Shown here piece after piece: positions 1-9,972 of a DNA stretch of 64,000 nucleotides. Location of the stretch: assembly GCA_037577475.1 (NCBI GenBank), contig CM075194.1, forward strand, positions 24,404,492 to 24,468,491. Reading direction: 5' to 3'. Every line of letters starts with the position of its first letter. The first letter of the stretch is position 1. Under the pieces are notes generated by a model. It searched no databases and was not told the DNA's origin. It was given only the letters and a program-made list of their open reading frames with translations. Origin of the DNA: Chaunax sp. Z400 (Eukaryota; Chordata; Actinopteri; Lophiiformes; Chaunacidae). The translations under genes and the position numbers were made by a program.

Positions 1-548
1 AATCTCCTAAAGCCCAAGGTGACAGCTTCAGATGTCTTGTTGTGTTTGACCAACAGTATTCAGGCTCCAGTGATATAAAACAGAGAAAATAACATATATT
101 AGCTTTGGATGAGCTGAACACAATGAATTTTTATTTTTATTTCACCTGAAAAATGGCTTCATTGAATAATCAGTTAAAAATAGTTTCTGCTTATTGCTGT
201 TCAATTTTTGTATTTGATCGACTCCTTGTTTTACCTGTTTGACATAAAAACAGATTAAAAATGGATCAAATATAATAGTTGTATAATAGTTTGTTTGAGA
301 GTTTAGAGTGAAGCATCTTAATGAGACCATGTGATCATTTGGACGGTACACTGTTAATGTGTCTGCTAACAATAATCATATTGTGTTTGTGTGTCAGACT
401 GCAGCTCCCTGTGTTCCTGCTGGAGTGTTTCACTGCCCTCTAGTGGTCACTATGCGTCCTATTCCAGCTGGCATGTTGGATGCAGCAGTGGAAATCACTC
501 ACCTCAACCCGACTGCACATGGAGCTCCTGTTCACATAGGAGAGCCAG

Positions 549-603
<55 letters not shown>

Positions 604-640
604 CAAACATTCTCTCTCTCTCTCTCTCACTCTCTCTCTC
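549..640 (+). repeat. (CA)n then (CT)n microsatellite, unit 1
   Basis: About 50 bp of CA repeat directly after the exon-C donor, followed by a CT-rich tract. Fills most of the 122-bp C-D intron. The length differs in all three units. Confidence 0.97.
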
Positions 641-784
641 TCATTCTCATTATTTCTCTTTCTCCTTCAGGAGGAGTCGATCCTTTCTGCTCTGGTGAGA
701 TTTGGGATGAGAAGTGGGAAAACTGGTCACCTGGCTATGGAGGTGGATGGTTTGACCTTTCACCCCACTCACTCTGACATCATT

Positions 785-1026
785 GGGGCGGCTGTGGCTC
801 AGGGGGTAGAGCGGTCGTTCACGGAACAAAAGGTCGGTGGTTCGATCCTCAGCCCCTGCAAGTCCACAAGTTGAAGTATCCTTGAGCAAGATACTGAACC
901 CCAATTTGCTCCCCGGGCGCCGCGTGTAGTGGCAGCCCACTGCTCCTCAGGGATGGGTCAAATGCAGAGAAAGAATTTCCCCATGTGGGACTAATAAAGG
1001 TATCATTATTATTATCATTATCATCA
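785..1026 (+). mobile_element. tRNA-derived SINE inserted in exon D of unit 1
   Basis: The 5' part has RNA polymerase III box A (795-809) and box B (GGTTCGATCC, 839-848) in tRNA-like order and spacing. The 3' part ends in an ATT/ATC-rich tail (1001-1026). Units 2 and 3 show the uninterrupted site, with a short CATCAT-like target repeat. The 3' domain (TTTCCCCATGTGGGACTAAT, 977-996) closely matches the 3' end of the LINE at 4341-6386, indicating that this LINE family supplied the mobilising enzyme. Confidence 0.9.
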
Positions 1027-2640
1027 CCAGACTACTGGAGGTCACACTGGGCTCCGTCACTCTGACTCCATGATGAGCAATATATTTAAAAGAGGAATTA
1101 ATCTCTGGTAATGTAACACATAGAGCCATTCATTGTAGCCAGAGCAAGACATTCATTAATAAAAACAGCTATAAAGGTCATTTCCTCATATCTTCTTCAA
1201 TATTAAGGGAAAATAGAGACGTCTTCTTTATTTTTGGGTCAATAATTTCTATGAATTTTAACCTAGAAAGTATTTTAATAAAGGCACAGCAGGTCACCTG
1301 AACATGTGATATTCATCCATAGTTAAACATACATAGTAACATATAGAAGTTTCCAATCATGAATAAATAATTAATTAATAATGATTTTGTTTTTTTCAAG
1401 GAATTCAGTCTGTAAATCATCACCTGCTTATAAAATCAAAACAAGTCCATTCAAAATACTTTCTCACAATCTATTTTCTGTTTTCTATAATTATCTCCAA
1501 ATAAAAGAATCTCTGACTGTATGAAAGTCTCTCAATAACCTTTAGATTCTCTGGGTGTCTGATATTTATTGAATACTTTTCACCACACGAGTCAACACAT
1601 CCAACTTTATACAAGACAGCTTCATTTAAAGAACACATTTCTAACACAGACAATTCAAGTGCTTATTTTCACTTTATATCACTTCTACAATCACTTTCTC
1701 TTATTGGCATTAACGAAAATATGTTCCATTAAAATGGAATAAATGTACCATTTGTTAAATAACATATTACACATTTAAGCAAATCACCATGTCCTTATTT
1801 AAAATACTAGACCTATATGAAACTATGAGGAACATTATTAACCTTCCAAAACAGATCATGAATCAAACAATGATTAATATTTCAGTTTCTCATGAAGAAG
1901 ACATAAACCTGAATTCAGCGATGAATGGATTTGCCAAAGAGGTTGGAAGTGACGGGAAAATAGTAATAAGGGAGTGCAATGAAAGCTAGTGACACAGTAC
2001 AGAAACCACCAGTTATATTGATACCATAAGCTGTTAAGCTCTGCATGCAGTGTTGCTGCATCAGGACACTCATAGGAGGCATGAGTGCAGGGTGGGTTCA
2101 CATGAGACCATAAGAGATTCTGGGTGACAGGGTACTGAGGACCATGAGCGCTGTTTGCGATTCCCAAGTATGAATGCTGATGGCAAAAGCAATATACCTG
2201 TAGCAATTAGCAGAATGGGATGACAATACTTTACCAGAAAATACTTTACCAGATACAACATTGACAATGAAGTGATTAGAGGAAACAGTAAAGATTATGC
2301 AATGACCAATACAATAAAATGTGGCAATTACCAGTGAAAGAATATACCATATCAGCAAATTACACCTCAAGTAGCTGCTGCACTCAAATGTTTCATGTTA
2401 TGACATTAGTATTTAGTATTTTATGTTTATATTGCAATGACAGTACTGCATAACAATTATTTTAACATTTTTAACGTTTCTTACATTGAATTTATTTTTG
2501 TATTGGTACTCCTATTCTTTAATTTAACTGTAAATTGAATGGATCGTGTTTCCAATATTATTAAATTTCCAGGTGGAATAAAGGGAGGACGATTATCCCT
2601 TTATAATGATTTTAAACACGAGTTTTGAATAAATACCATC
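1027..2640. other. Non-coding stretch between DGLUCY-like exons and zinc-finger promoter
   Basis: AT-rich, repeated in all three units. It contains a 66-codon open frame (1789-1989) that also appears at 28416-28616 and 49723-49923. The differences between copies are mostly amino-acid changing, and it has no recognisable domain, so I do not call it a gene. Nothing else recognised. Confidence 0.6.
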
Positions 2641-2659
2641 AGCTACAGCGGAACAAAAT

Positions 2660-2806
2660 AGTTAGATCACTTCCTTGTCGGAACTTTAACTGCGGGACAT
2701 TGAGCGGAAGTCAACAACACAAGTACCGTCAGCTTCATGTGTGCGGTGAACTAAGTGGAAGTTGATATTATATTTGTTTCGCAGCCACTTATTTCAGCAA
2801 ACAAAA
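2660..2806 (+). promoter_or_regulatory. Candidate zinc-finger gene promoter, unit 1
   Basis: Upstream of the exon-1 ATG are ETS-type motifs: CACTTCC (2668-2674), GCGGAAGT (2704-2711) and GTGGAAGT (2755-2762). No TATA box is seen nearby. The block is conserved in all units, but unit 3 has lost the third motif. Promoter activity is inferred from position and motifs only. Confidence 0.4.
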
Positions 2807-2941
2807 ATGTCTGCAGATAAATATTGGAGCGAGTTTCTGAAAAAGCGACTAAAGGCTGCTAATGAAGAAATATTTGGACCTTTTAAAAAACCAGACTGCA
2901 GGATATCGTCTGGGAACCTGAATTAAAGTTACACCGGATAG
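2807..2941 (+). pseudogene. C2H2 zinc-finger gene exon 1, unit 1 (frameshifted)
   Basis: Codes for the amphipathic N-terminal exon (MSADKYWSEFLKKRL...) typical of a large teleost C2H2 zinc-finger family, in which it is spliced in phase 1 to an acidic exon beginning D-RPQRHICKEE. In units 2 and 3 the exon is 136 nt and keeps the frame up to the GTAAAT donor. Here it is 135 nt: one base is missing after the A-run near 2884-2890, so the frame runs into a stop at about 2924-2926, before the donor at 2942. The full-length protein is therefore not encoded. A shorter product starting at a Met in exon 2 remains possible. Confidence 0.8.
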
Positions 2942-3675
2942 GTAAACAAACTTCATTGTTTTATTATAACAAAACAGATTAATTTGAGTGTCAAATAATC
3001 CAGACTGTTTGAATATAAAACGCTGCCAGGGTTTCCTCTACCATTGTACAGGCCTGGCGGGCTGCCAGACCAACGAGACCCCCGTCAGGCAAAAACAGAC
3101 CAAATGTGTTTTTTTATATGGCACCTATCGTCAAATCTTCGTTCATTTGACAATAATCGTTTGCATTTGATCGTTTTGCTTCTGTGCTACGCTGTGTTTG
3201 GGTGAGGGGAATGAAATCTCGAGCTGCGTGACTCTTTGTTCAACACGGTAGTTTTCTGATAACGTCAACCAACCCGACAGAAGATGGCAAACGCGGCCGC
3301 CATCTTACGTAGGAAACATGCGCTCGCCTGAACATAAAAATTGACAAAGCCTGTATTCGACCCTAAATTTGGCATTTTTTTTAAGAATAAGTCGATCTAC
3401 AATTGAAAATCGGTGTCAATTCGTAAAAATAGTTTATTTATGCATATATACATGAGAATGTTTACTATTTATTTGATGCGCACTTAGTACTAATAAAAGC
3501 ACTATCACTTGCTAATAAACAAATTTCAACATTATCATGCAGTCCAGTTGATCATATTAGAATGAAGTATGTGCTGATTTACAAATGAACATTATGGCTT
3601 CGTTCTGTTGATAAGAAGTACATGTAACATTTTCGTAAAAGAAATAAATAACATTTGATGATATGGTCATTATAC
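2942..3675 (+). other. Start of zinc-finger intron 1, unit 1
   Basis: Intronic sequence conserved in all units. It holds an inverted pair of AAGATGGC motifs (3281-3306) and no open reading frame worth calling. Confidence 0.6.
3281..3306. promoter_or_regulatory. Inverted pair of YY1-like motifs, unit 1
   Basis: AAGATGGC (3281-3288) and its exact inverse GCCATCTT (3299-3306) flank a GC-rich spacer. AAGATGGC matches the core of the YY1 site. The arrangement is identical at 29897-29922 and 51205-51230. Regulatory role is inferred. Confidence 0.4.
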
Positions 3676-3898
3676 CTCTATATATTTAATAATTTTATCA
3701 CCCATTTGTAAATGATCTGGCAGATCAAAAACAGATGGTTCTGCATGATCCCAAACGTGGATCGTCTGCCCAGTGCCGTCAAAGTCGGCTTCAGTAAAAT
3801 GATCGCTACAGATGCGATCGTGCCCCTTGGGGGACCAGCCTTCATCTCTTCTCATCAGAAATGCCCATCGGGCATGCCTGTTGGGATCACTTGGGAAT
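3676..3898 (-). CDS. THAP-domain exon, minus strand, unit 1
   Basis: On the minus strand an acceptor (TTTAAG) precedes a frame with FPSDPNRHARW, GWSPKGHDRICSDHF and AEPSVFDLP. This is the second half of a THAP zinc-binding DNA-binding domain (the C-x2-H pair, here CSDH, and the AVPSVF-like end). The exon either stops at 3670 or is spliced at GAG/GTATAA (3678-3673). The first half of the domain, with the C-x2-4-C pair, was not found, so the gene is incomplete. The exon lies antisense in the first intron of the zinc-finger gene. It is nearly unchanged in all three units. It could be a host THAP gene piece or derive from a THAP transposase. Confidence 0.6.
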
Positions 3899-4340
3899 CT
3901 TAAAGATTGGGTTAGAATTATCAGACTGTGTAGAGCCGTATTGACTTTCTGGTGAATTGTTGCTGTTCTGTGGGGAGAATACAAGACACAGAGTCATACT
4001 AGGGCTAACTGTGTGTCTTATCTTGTAAATTACTGTCTTGATGCACATTGGAATACATTTATGAAGCAGACTGTTATTTCTCAAAATAACCTATGAAACG
4101 ATATTCCTTCCCAACTACCGACAACCTTTCTGCAGGTTGCATGAACTCACTCTGTCTGATCTTGTAGTGTAACACTAAAAGAAGACCGATTTTCTGACTG
4201 AGAAACTGTTTAAAAATCAAGTGACATATGTGCACAAGACAGCACAGTGTTTCCCACAGGTTGAGAATTTACTTGTGGTGTGACAGACGGGTTCACTAAT
4301 AAACTAGTCATAAAAAAGTTTATCACTTGCTCCATTTATT
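3899..4340. other. Intronic stretch, unit 1
   Basis: Conserved with units 2 and 3 up to the LINE insertion point; no gene or repeat recognised. The first THAP exon, if retained, would be expected at or beyond here on the minus strand, but I do not see it. Confidence 0.5.
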
Positions 4341-6386
4341 ACTGTACAGAAGGAGCTAAGGAGGAAGATCAGGGAGGGAAAGAACAGCTTCAGGAGGAAG
4401 ATGGAGGATCAGCTGCAGCAGAATAACATCAGTGGAGTTTGGAAAGGCCTGAAAACCATCTCTGGCCACAAGGAACCAAACTCCCAGGCTGTGGGGGACC
4501 AACAGTGGGTGAATGACCTGAACTTATTTTTCAATAGGTTTGATCAGTCATCTGCCCCTCCCCCAGCCCAGTCAGGCCTGCTGCAACCCCCTTCATTGGC
4601 ACCTCCAGGACACTGCCCCACCCCCTCCTCCACCTCCCTTCCTGCAACACTCAGCTCACAGCCACCCCCCACTGCTCATCTCATCAGCTCAACACCACCA
4701 TCCCCCCCATCCACAAACTTCAGCACACAGCCCCCCTGCTCCACCCTGTCCCTCACACCTCTCCAGGTGAGAGATCAGCTCAGGAAGATGAAGGCGAGGA
4801 AGGCTGCGGGTCCGGACGGCATCAGCTCCAGGCTCCTGAAGTCCTGCGCAGACCAGCTGTGTGGGATAGTTGAACACATGTTCAACCTGAGCCTGAAGCT
4901 GGGGAGAGTGCCACAGATGTGGAAAACATCCTGCGTGGTACCTGTCCCCAAGACTCCGCACCCCAAGGACCTCAACAGCTACAGGCCGGTGGCTCTAACA
5001 TCCCACCTGATGAAGACCCTGGAGCGGCTGGTCCTTGTTCATCTCCGCCCCCTGGTGAGCCCAGCGATGGACCCGCTTCAGTTCGCCTACCAACCTGGCA
5101 TCGGGGTGGACGACGCCGTCATCTTCCTTCAACACCGAGCCCTCTCTCACCTGGAGAAGCCAGGAAGCACTGTGAGAATCATGTTCTTTGATTTCTCCAG
5201 TGCTTTCAACACAATACAGCCTCAGCTTCTGAAGGACAAGCTGGAGCACACCGGTGTGGACCACCACCTCACATGCTGGATACTGGACTACCTCACCAAC
5301 CGTCCACAGTATGTGAGGTCACGGGACTGTGTGTCCGACATGGTTGTCTGCAGTACGGGGGCCCCACAGGGAACGGTCCTGGCTCCATTCCTCTTCACCC
5401 TCTACACTGCAGACTTCCACTACAACTCACCCACCTGTCACCTGCAGAAGTTCTCTGATGACTCTGCCATCGTCGGTCTCATCACAGATGGGGACGACAG
5501 GGAATACAGAGGACTGACGCAGGACTTTGTGGACTGGTGCCAGCGGAACCAACTCCAGATCAACGCAGGGAAAACCAAGGAACTGGTGGTTGATTTCCGC
5601 AGGCACACACACTCCCCCCCGGACCCGGTGAACATTCAGGGAACAGACATTGAGATGGTGACATCTTATAAGTACCTGGGTGTTCACCTGAACAATAAAC
5701 TGGACTGGACAGGCAATACCACCGCACTTTATAGGAAAGGCCAGAGCAGACTCTATCTGCTCAGGAGACTCAGGTCCTTTGGAGTGCGGGGAGCACTCCT
5801 TAAGACATTTTACGACACCGTGGTGGCATCAGCCATTTTTTTATGGTGTGGTCTGCTGGGGCAGCGGCATCTCAGTGTTGGATAGGAAAAGACTCGATAA
5901 ACTGATAAGGAAGGCCAGCTCTGTCCTGGGATGCCCCCTGGACCCAGTGGAGGTGGTGGGAGGAAGGAGGATGACAACTAAGCTGTCATCCATAATGGAC
6001 AATCGCTCCCACCCACTGCGGGACCAAGTAACAGCACTGGAGAGCTCCTTCAGCGACAGGTTGCTTCACCCAAAGTGCGTGAAGGAGCGCTTTCGCAAGT
6101 CTTTCCTTCCTGCAGCTGTTAGACTGTACAATCAGCACTGCTCCCAGTAGACCGAACAATTAGTAGTACTTGTGTGAATTACTGAGACACTTTGCAATAG
6201 TATTGTTATTGTGAAATATTCTTGAGACACTTTACCCCCGTCCTTTATTGTATTGTATTTTTTTAAATATTATTTCCCCTCCTCCTGCTGTGTTTTTCGT
6301 ACACTGTGCTGCTGCAATAATGTAAATTTCCCCACTGTGGGACTAATAAAGGGATATCTTATCTTATCTTATCTTATCTTATCTTA
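4341..6386 (+). mobile_element. 5'-truncated CR1/L2/Rex1-like LINE, copy 1
   Basis: Inserted after CCATTTATT; units 2 and 3 have the uninterrupted site (TTTATTGCTAACG). It starts inside ORF2, has a short 3' UTR ending in GTGGGACTAATAAAGGGATA and then (ATCTT)n. Truncation at the 5' end and the short-repeat tail are usual for this LINE group. No long target-site duplication is visible. It is private to unit 1, so it inserted after the duplications. Confidence 0.93.
4401..6150 (+). pseudogene. LINE ORF2 reverse transcriptase, copy 1 (one frameshift)
   Basis: The reading frame 4401-5885 has the non-LTR reverse transcriptase blocks in order: YRPVALTS (fingers), FFDFSSAFNT (motif A aspartate), STGAPQGTVLAP (motif B), FSDDSA (motif C double aspartate), NAGKTKELVVDF (D) and YKYLGVHLNNKLDW (E). 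The endonuclease part is missing through 5' truncation. A run of seven T near 5836-5842 (six in the second copy) shifts the frame, and the C-terminal part continues in another frame (5779-6150) to YNQHCSQ-stop. Enzyme family certain; clade within CR1/L2/Rex1 not certain. Confidence 0.9.
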
Positions 6387-7379
6387 TTGCTAACGAATAA
6401 TCACTCTAAATATCTTATTTATTTGATGAACTTGTCAAAATAAATAATTTACATAATAACAACAACACAACACTAACTCACATTGTGTCCCTTAAATACC
6501 CTACTTTGTGTCATTTAGTGCTTTTGTCATGTGCCTAGTTGCACAGTTAGCATTCCCTGTTTGAACATTTGACTTTTCTTGGTTTGTAAAAAAACATTTC
6601 TAACCTGTCTGTATGGGTCTGCTTCAGGGGCAGGTCCAGTTATTGAGATTCTGAGGCCTGCAGCCAGGTGCTCTCCTTTAAGCTTGTTCCTTAGATCAGT
6701 TAAACTAACATAACCATTTGAAAGACAGCACAGCAGAAAATGTACACATTGTGCTCTTTCATGGTTGAAAATCACTTACTCTGTTCATTGTTGAGAAGTC
6801 TCACTCACAATTCACAACAGTTTAAAGAATCTTTTATTTAACAAATACAGAGAGTAGAAAATATCAAACAATGTGCTTTGTTTAATACATGCCTGAGTCC
6901 TGTTTTAAATAATTATAATAATAATAATAATTTCAATATAATATAAAATCTAATAATTATTTACATTACAGTAAGTATTATCAAACTTATTTGACAGAAT
7001 TACAGGAGGTATTGGTCAGGAGGAGCTATTCATCAATCCGATGTGCTAAGAATTAAATGCTTAAAACAAATTGTTGCTTGCAGCCCTAATTAAACAAACC
7101 ATGCTTTGTGAGATAAAGTGGGGGTTAACTGGGGTATATTCGTATTCCAACCCTATTTGCATCCTACCCGTGCTGCTCCCTGGCTCTCCTCATCTTCTTG
7201 GTGCTTTCTTTTTGGCTGAAAATAATATGCAATGGCCTTCATGGCTGATGAGAGAGGACAAAAAGCATCAGGTCTCTTGTTTATGTGCAGCTTCCCGATC
7301 GTTTAGCTAGCTAGCGAATTAATGTATTACCTTGCTTTCAATGCCAGATATCCCCTAAACTGGGGTTATAATGAGACAA
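6387..7379. other. Intronic stretch, unit 1
   Basis: Shared with units 2 and 3 to about 7115. An 82-codon minus-strand frame (6775-6527) recurs nearly unchanged at 31403-31155 and 52709-52461 and ends near a possible GT donor, but has no recognised domain. After 7115 unit 1 lacks a block of about 590 bp present in the other units. Confidence 0.5.
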
Positions 7380-8735
7380 GAGATGAAGAAGGTTGGGATT
7401 GGTTAGAGGAACATCTGATGAAGGGAAAAAATTAAATTATTTCATTATCTTCAATGTGGTATCACCCTATCCCACCCACAAAGTTGGATAATTGTATCAT
7501 TAAGTTTTCTTGCAATGTTGCAAAAAAAGTTAAGAGAATACTAGGTATCACAAAAACAGCTTTACCGTCTTGTCCGATATTGTGTAATACAGCTTTCAAA
7601 GCTGCAGGGAATCCACTGTTTAACTATGTATGGCAACAACATAATATCACACAAGTATCACAGATAGTGGGAAATGGGGAATTTATTTCTTTTGGGGAGA
7701 TTAGATGGAGGCACAATTTGGATTCAAATTCATTCTTACAATATGCCCAATTAAAATCTATTTTCTCAAAATTTCCCAAAGAATTTTTTTAATTATGATC
7801 ATGAAAAGATAAACATTTCAGATCTTTAGCATTAAGAAGAGGCACTGTCTCAGGTCTATATAAGATGATGATTCACTCTTTCCAAAATCCCCATTTCCAG
7901 ACTCAGACCAAGTGGGAGCAAAGACTTGAGGATATCAATAACTTCCACAGAATGGGAGCAAATATGGAGAGATTCTGCAACAATTTCCAAATCAGTCCGA
8001 CATAGAGTTATACACTTAAAGATTCTTCATCCAACTTATATCACCCCCTCTAAAATTAAAAAGATAGACTCAAGTCTTGCTGACCTATGTTGGCATGGTT
8101 GTGGTCAAGTAGGGACGTTGATTCACATGTCATGGCACTGCCCTGCAGTAAACTGTTTTTGGACTGAAGTGTTTCACTGCATTTCAAGATTACTGGAAAC
8201 TTATATCTCTGCTTGTCCAGTGGTCAGCCTATTGGGGAAGAAGGTTGCACAGATAAGGTCAAAAGAAGACAGGAAAATATTAAACTTGGCTTTTATGGCT
8301 GATTCTGTTAAACTGGAAGATTCGTAAACCAAAATGTTTTTCTATAGAATCATGGTTAGAGGAATTTCTTGACCACCTCAGCATGGAACGTGTGGCCTAT
8401 TTGATAAGTGAAAATAAATACAATTTTGAAAGAAATTTGGAACAGATTTGGAAACAAATTTATGTTCAACAAATATCAATCAACAAATAAGAGACTAAAT
8501 AGGACAACTCTGTCTTCCCTTATACATGCAGACCACGGGATACATGGATGTTGAAATGAATGTTTGAGGAGCTATACTGCATTCCCCCATCCTTCCACCC
8601 CACAATATCTTTGGTTTTTGTGTAATAGAATTTATTTTTAGTTTATATGGAATCCTACATTTATGGATGTTGTTTATTTCCTTTGTATTCTAAGTCTAAT
8701 TTATGTATGACTTTATGAAGTTTTAAAAAAAGTGC
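7380..8735 (+). mobile_element. L1/Tx1-like LINE ORF2 3' part, unit 1
   Basis: Two broken frames (7454-7792, 7926-8327) and their downstream continuation encode the C-terminal end of an L1/Tx1-like ORF2. The second frame has a Cys/His cluster (DLCWHGCG, HMSWHCP, then FW), as in the C-terminal zinc-finger-like region of these proteins. The frame is interrupted several times. Unit 1 keeps about 400 bp more of the 5' side than units 2 and 3. Clade assignment is from overall resemblance only. Confidence 0.7.
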
Positions 8736-9578
8736 TTAGCTGTCTAGCCAATTAATTCAATACACCACTCTAGCTAGCCAGTCCAACTAGCTACACACTT
8801 GAGTTAAAACACGATGTGTATAGAACGTAAAGTTAACACACAGGCAATCCTTTAACACGTCTAATACAAACCAAGCTGCAAGAAATGATGATTTTTATTA
8901 TCGAGTTAAGAAAAAAAGTTACTTACCTCAAAAACTCAGATGCGGCCAGTCTCCGTCTGAATTTGACATAACGTTGCCGAATAAAACGGCCTGTCACGTA
9001 TGTCTGGCAAGCACATTACCTTGAGAAAGCTCCATCCATTGGTCCACAGGTCTGTGTGCATCTCCCCAGCGCCGAGGACTAGTGTGCATTATGAAAAGAC
9101 AAGTGCACTTAGGTTATTGCTTGAAGAAAAAAAAACGAAATTCAGATTTTATCTACCTGGGTGGGTCTTAATTTACCCACAGGTCTCGAGCTTTGTCCAT
9201 ACAAATACCCTGGCAATGCATGGAAAGATGAACCAACATTATGGCCAAGTGTAGAGCATGGTGATATTTACTGCTACTTTACCCTATGAGACCTACATTT
9301 CCATTTTTACCTTCCATTGTGCTTTGCCTCATTATGTTGTCATTTTTTACAGTATCATCAAATGCTACACAGATTCAGATTCTGCACAACCTCAGCTAAC
9401 TGTGTGTCACTCAATAAACACTTCTTTACACTATAATAGGGTATATTAGACCATAAAACAAAAAGAAACAAAAGAAAACGGACCTTGCATTCTCACTTGT
9501 TTTATTGAAAAAAACACTGCAAATCATAATAACAGAAGAAACTCTTGACACATAAAGTTGCACAAATTAGTTTAGGCT
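8736..9578. other. Intronic stretch with minus-strand splice-like site, unit 1
   Basis: Contains a strong minus-strand donor (GAG/GTAAGT, plus-strand 8939-8932) conserved in all units; see findings. The plus-strand frame 9000-9254 is not conserved in length between units. No gene called. Confidence 0.4.
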
Positions 9579-9972
9579 GTGCTGCACGTGTCTGCGGAGT
9601 TCAGACCATCAGCATCATCAGCATCCCAACTGCCGGGTCATGTAAGTTTTTTCGGAAGTTGTGACATCATCAGTTGTTTCTCTAGGTCGTCTAGGACATT
9701 AATTAGACCCGGTAATTTATCTCCTTGACCAGGTGTTTTCAATCATGCAGAAAAAATCTCACCAACACCATCATTTACTCTGAAATGCACCAATGGCTTT
9801 TATTTCTATGTTATGACTAAATGAAGGTTATTCATGATTTAACATGTTTTGGTTGTGGGTACTTAAAAAAGTCTATTCAGTGAATCACATTTTTGTTTGT
9901 TTCAGTAGATTAGGGCTAGTGAATAGAAATTACAGGGTTTTTAAAATTATGCATTTCCATTGTTGCTTAGTA
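9579..9972 (-). mobile_element. Tc1-like element, 5' end only, minus strand, unit 1
   Basis: Reverse complement of the first ~380 bp of the intact-ended Tc1-like element at 61026-62196, ending in a diverged terminal inverted repeat next to TA (9951-9974). The transposase part is deleted. Units 2 and 3 have the complementary remainder at the same locus (34495-36058, 55825-57386). Confidence 0.8.

Larger units (their letters stand above)
398..1074 (+). pseudogene. DUF1445 / D-glutamate cyclase-like exon fragment, unit 1 (exons C and D)
   Basis: Exon-like block C (398-548) is bounded by CAG and GT splice signals. It encodes a stretch rich in the motifs PLVVTMRPIPAG and HGAPVHIGEP, which are diagnostic of the DUF1445/UPF0317 domain found in mitochondrial D-glutamate cyclase (DGLUCY, vertebrate C14orf159). 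Block D starts after a CTTCAG acceptor at 671 and keeps one open frame with LALVRFG-type sequence. I could not match block D to the family. A SINE is inserted in block D after 783, so this copy cannot encode the original protein. The two preceding exons would lie left of the window. The intron between C and D is almost entirely CA/CT microsatellite. Domain call firm for block C, tentative for D. Confidence 0.7.

Noticed and set aside
785..857. tRNA gene on the plus strand
   Set aside because: Box A and box B are present, but the sequence continues into a SINE body with a LINE-like tail and is absent from units 2 and 3; it is the head of a SINE.
1789..1989. 66-codon frame repeated in all three units
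   Set aside because: No domain, no splice or promoter context, and changes between units are mostly non-synonymous; likely chance.
6527..6775. Minus-strand 82-codon gene or upstream THAP exon
   Set aside because: Conserved in all units, but it has no Cys pair of a THAP first exon and no matching domain; only a possible donor.
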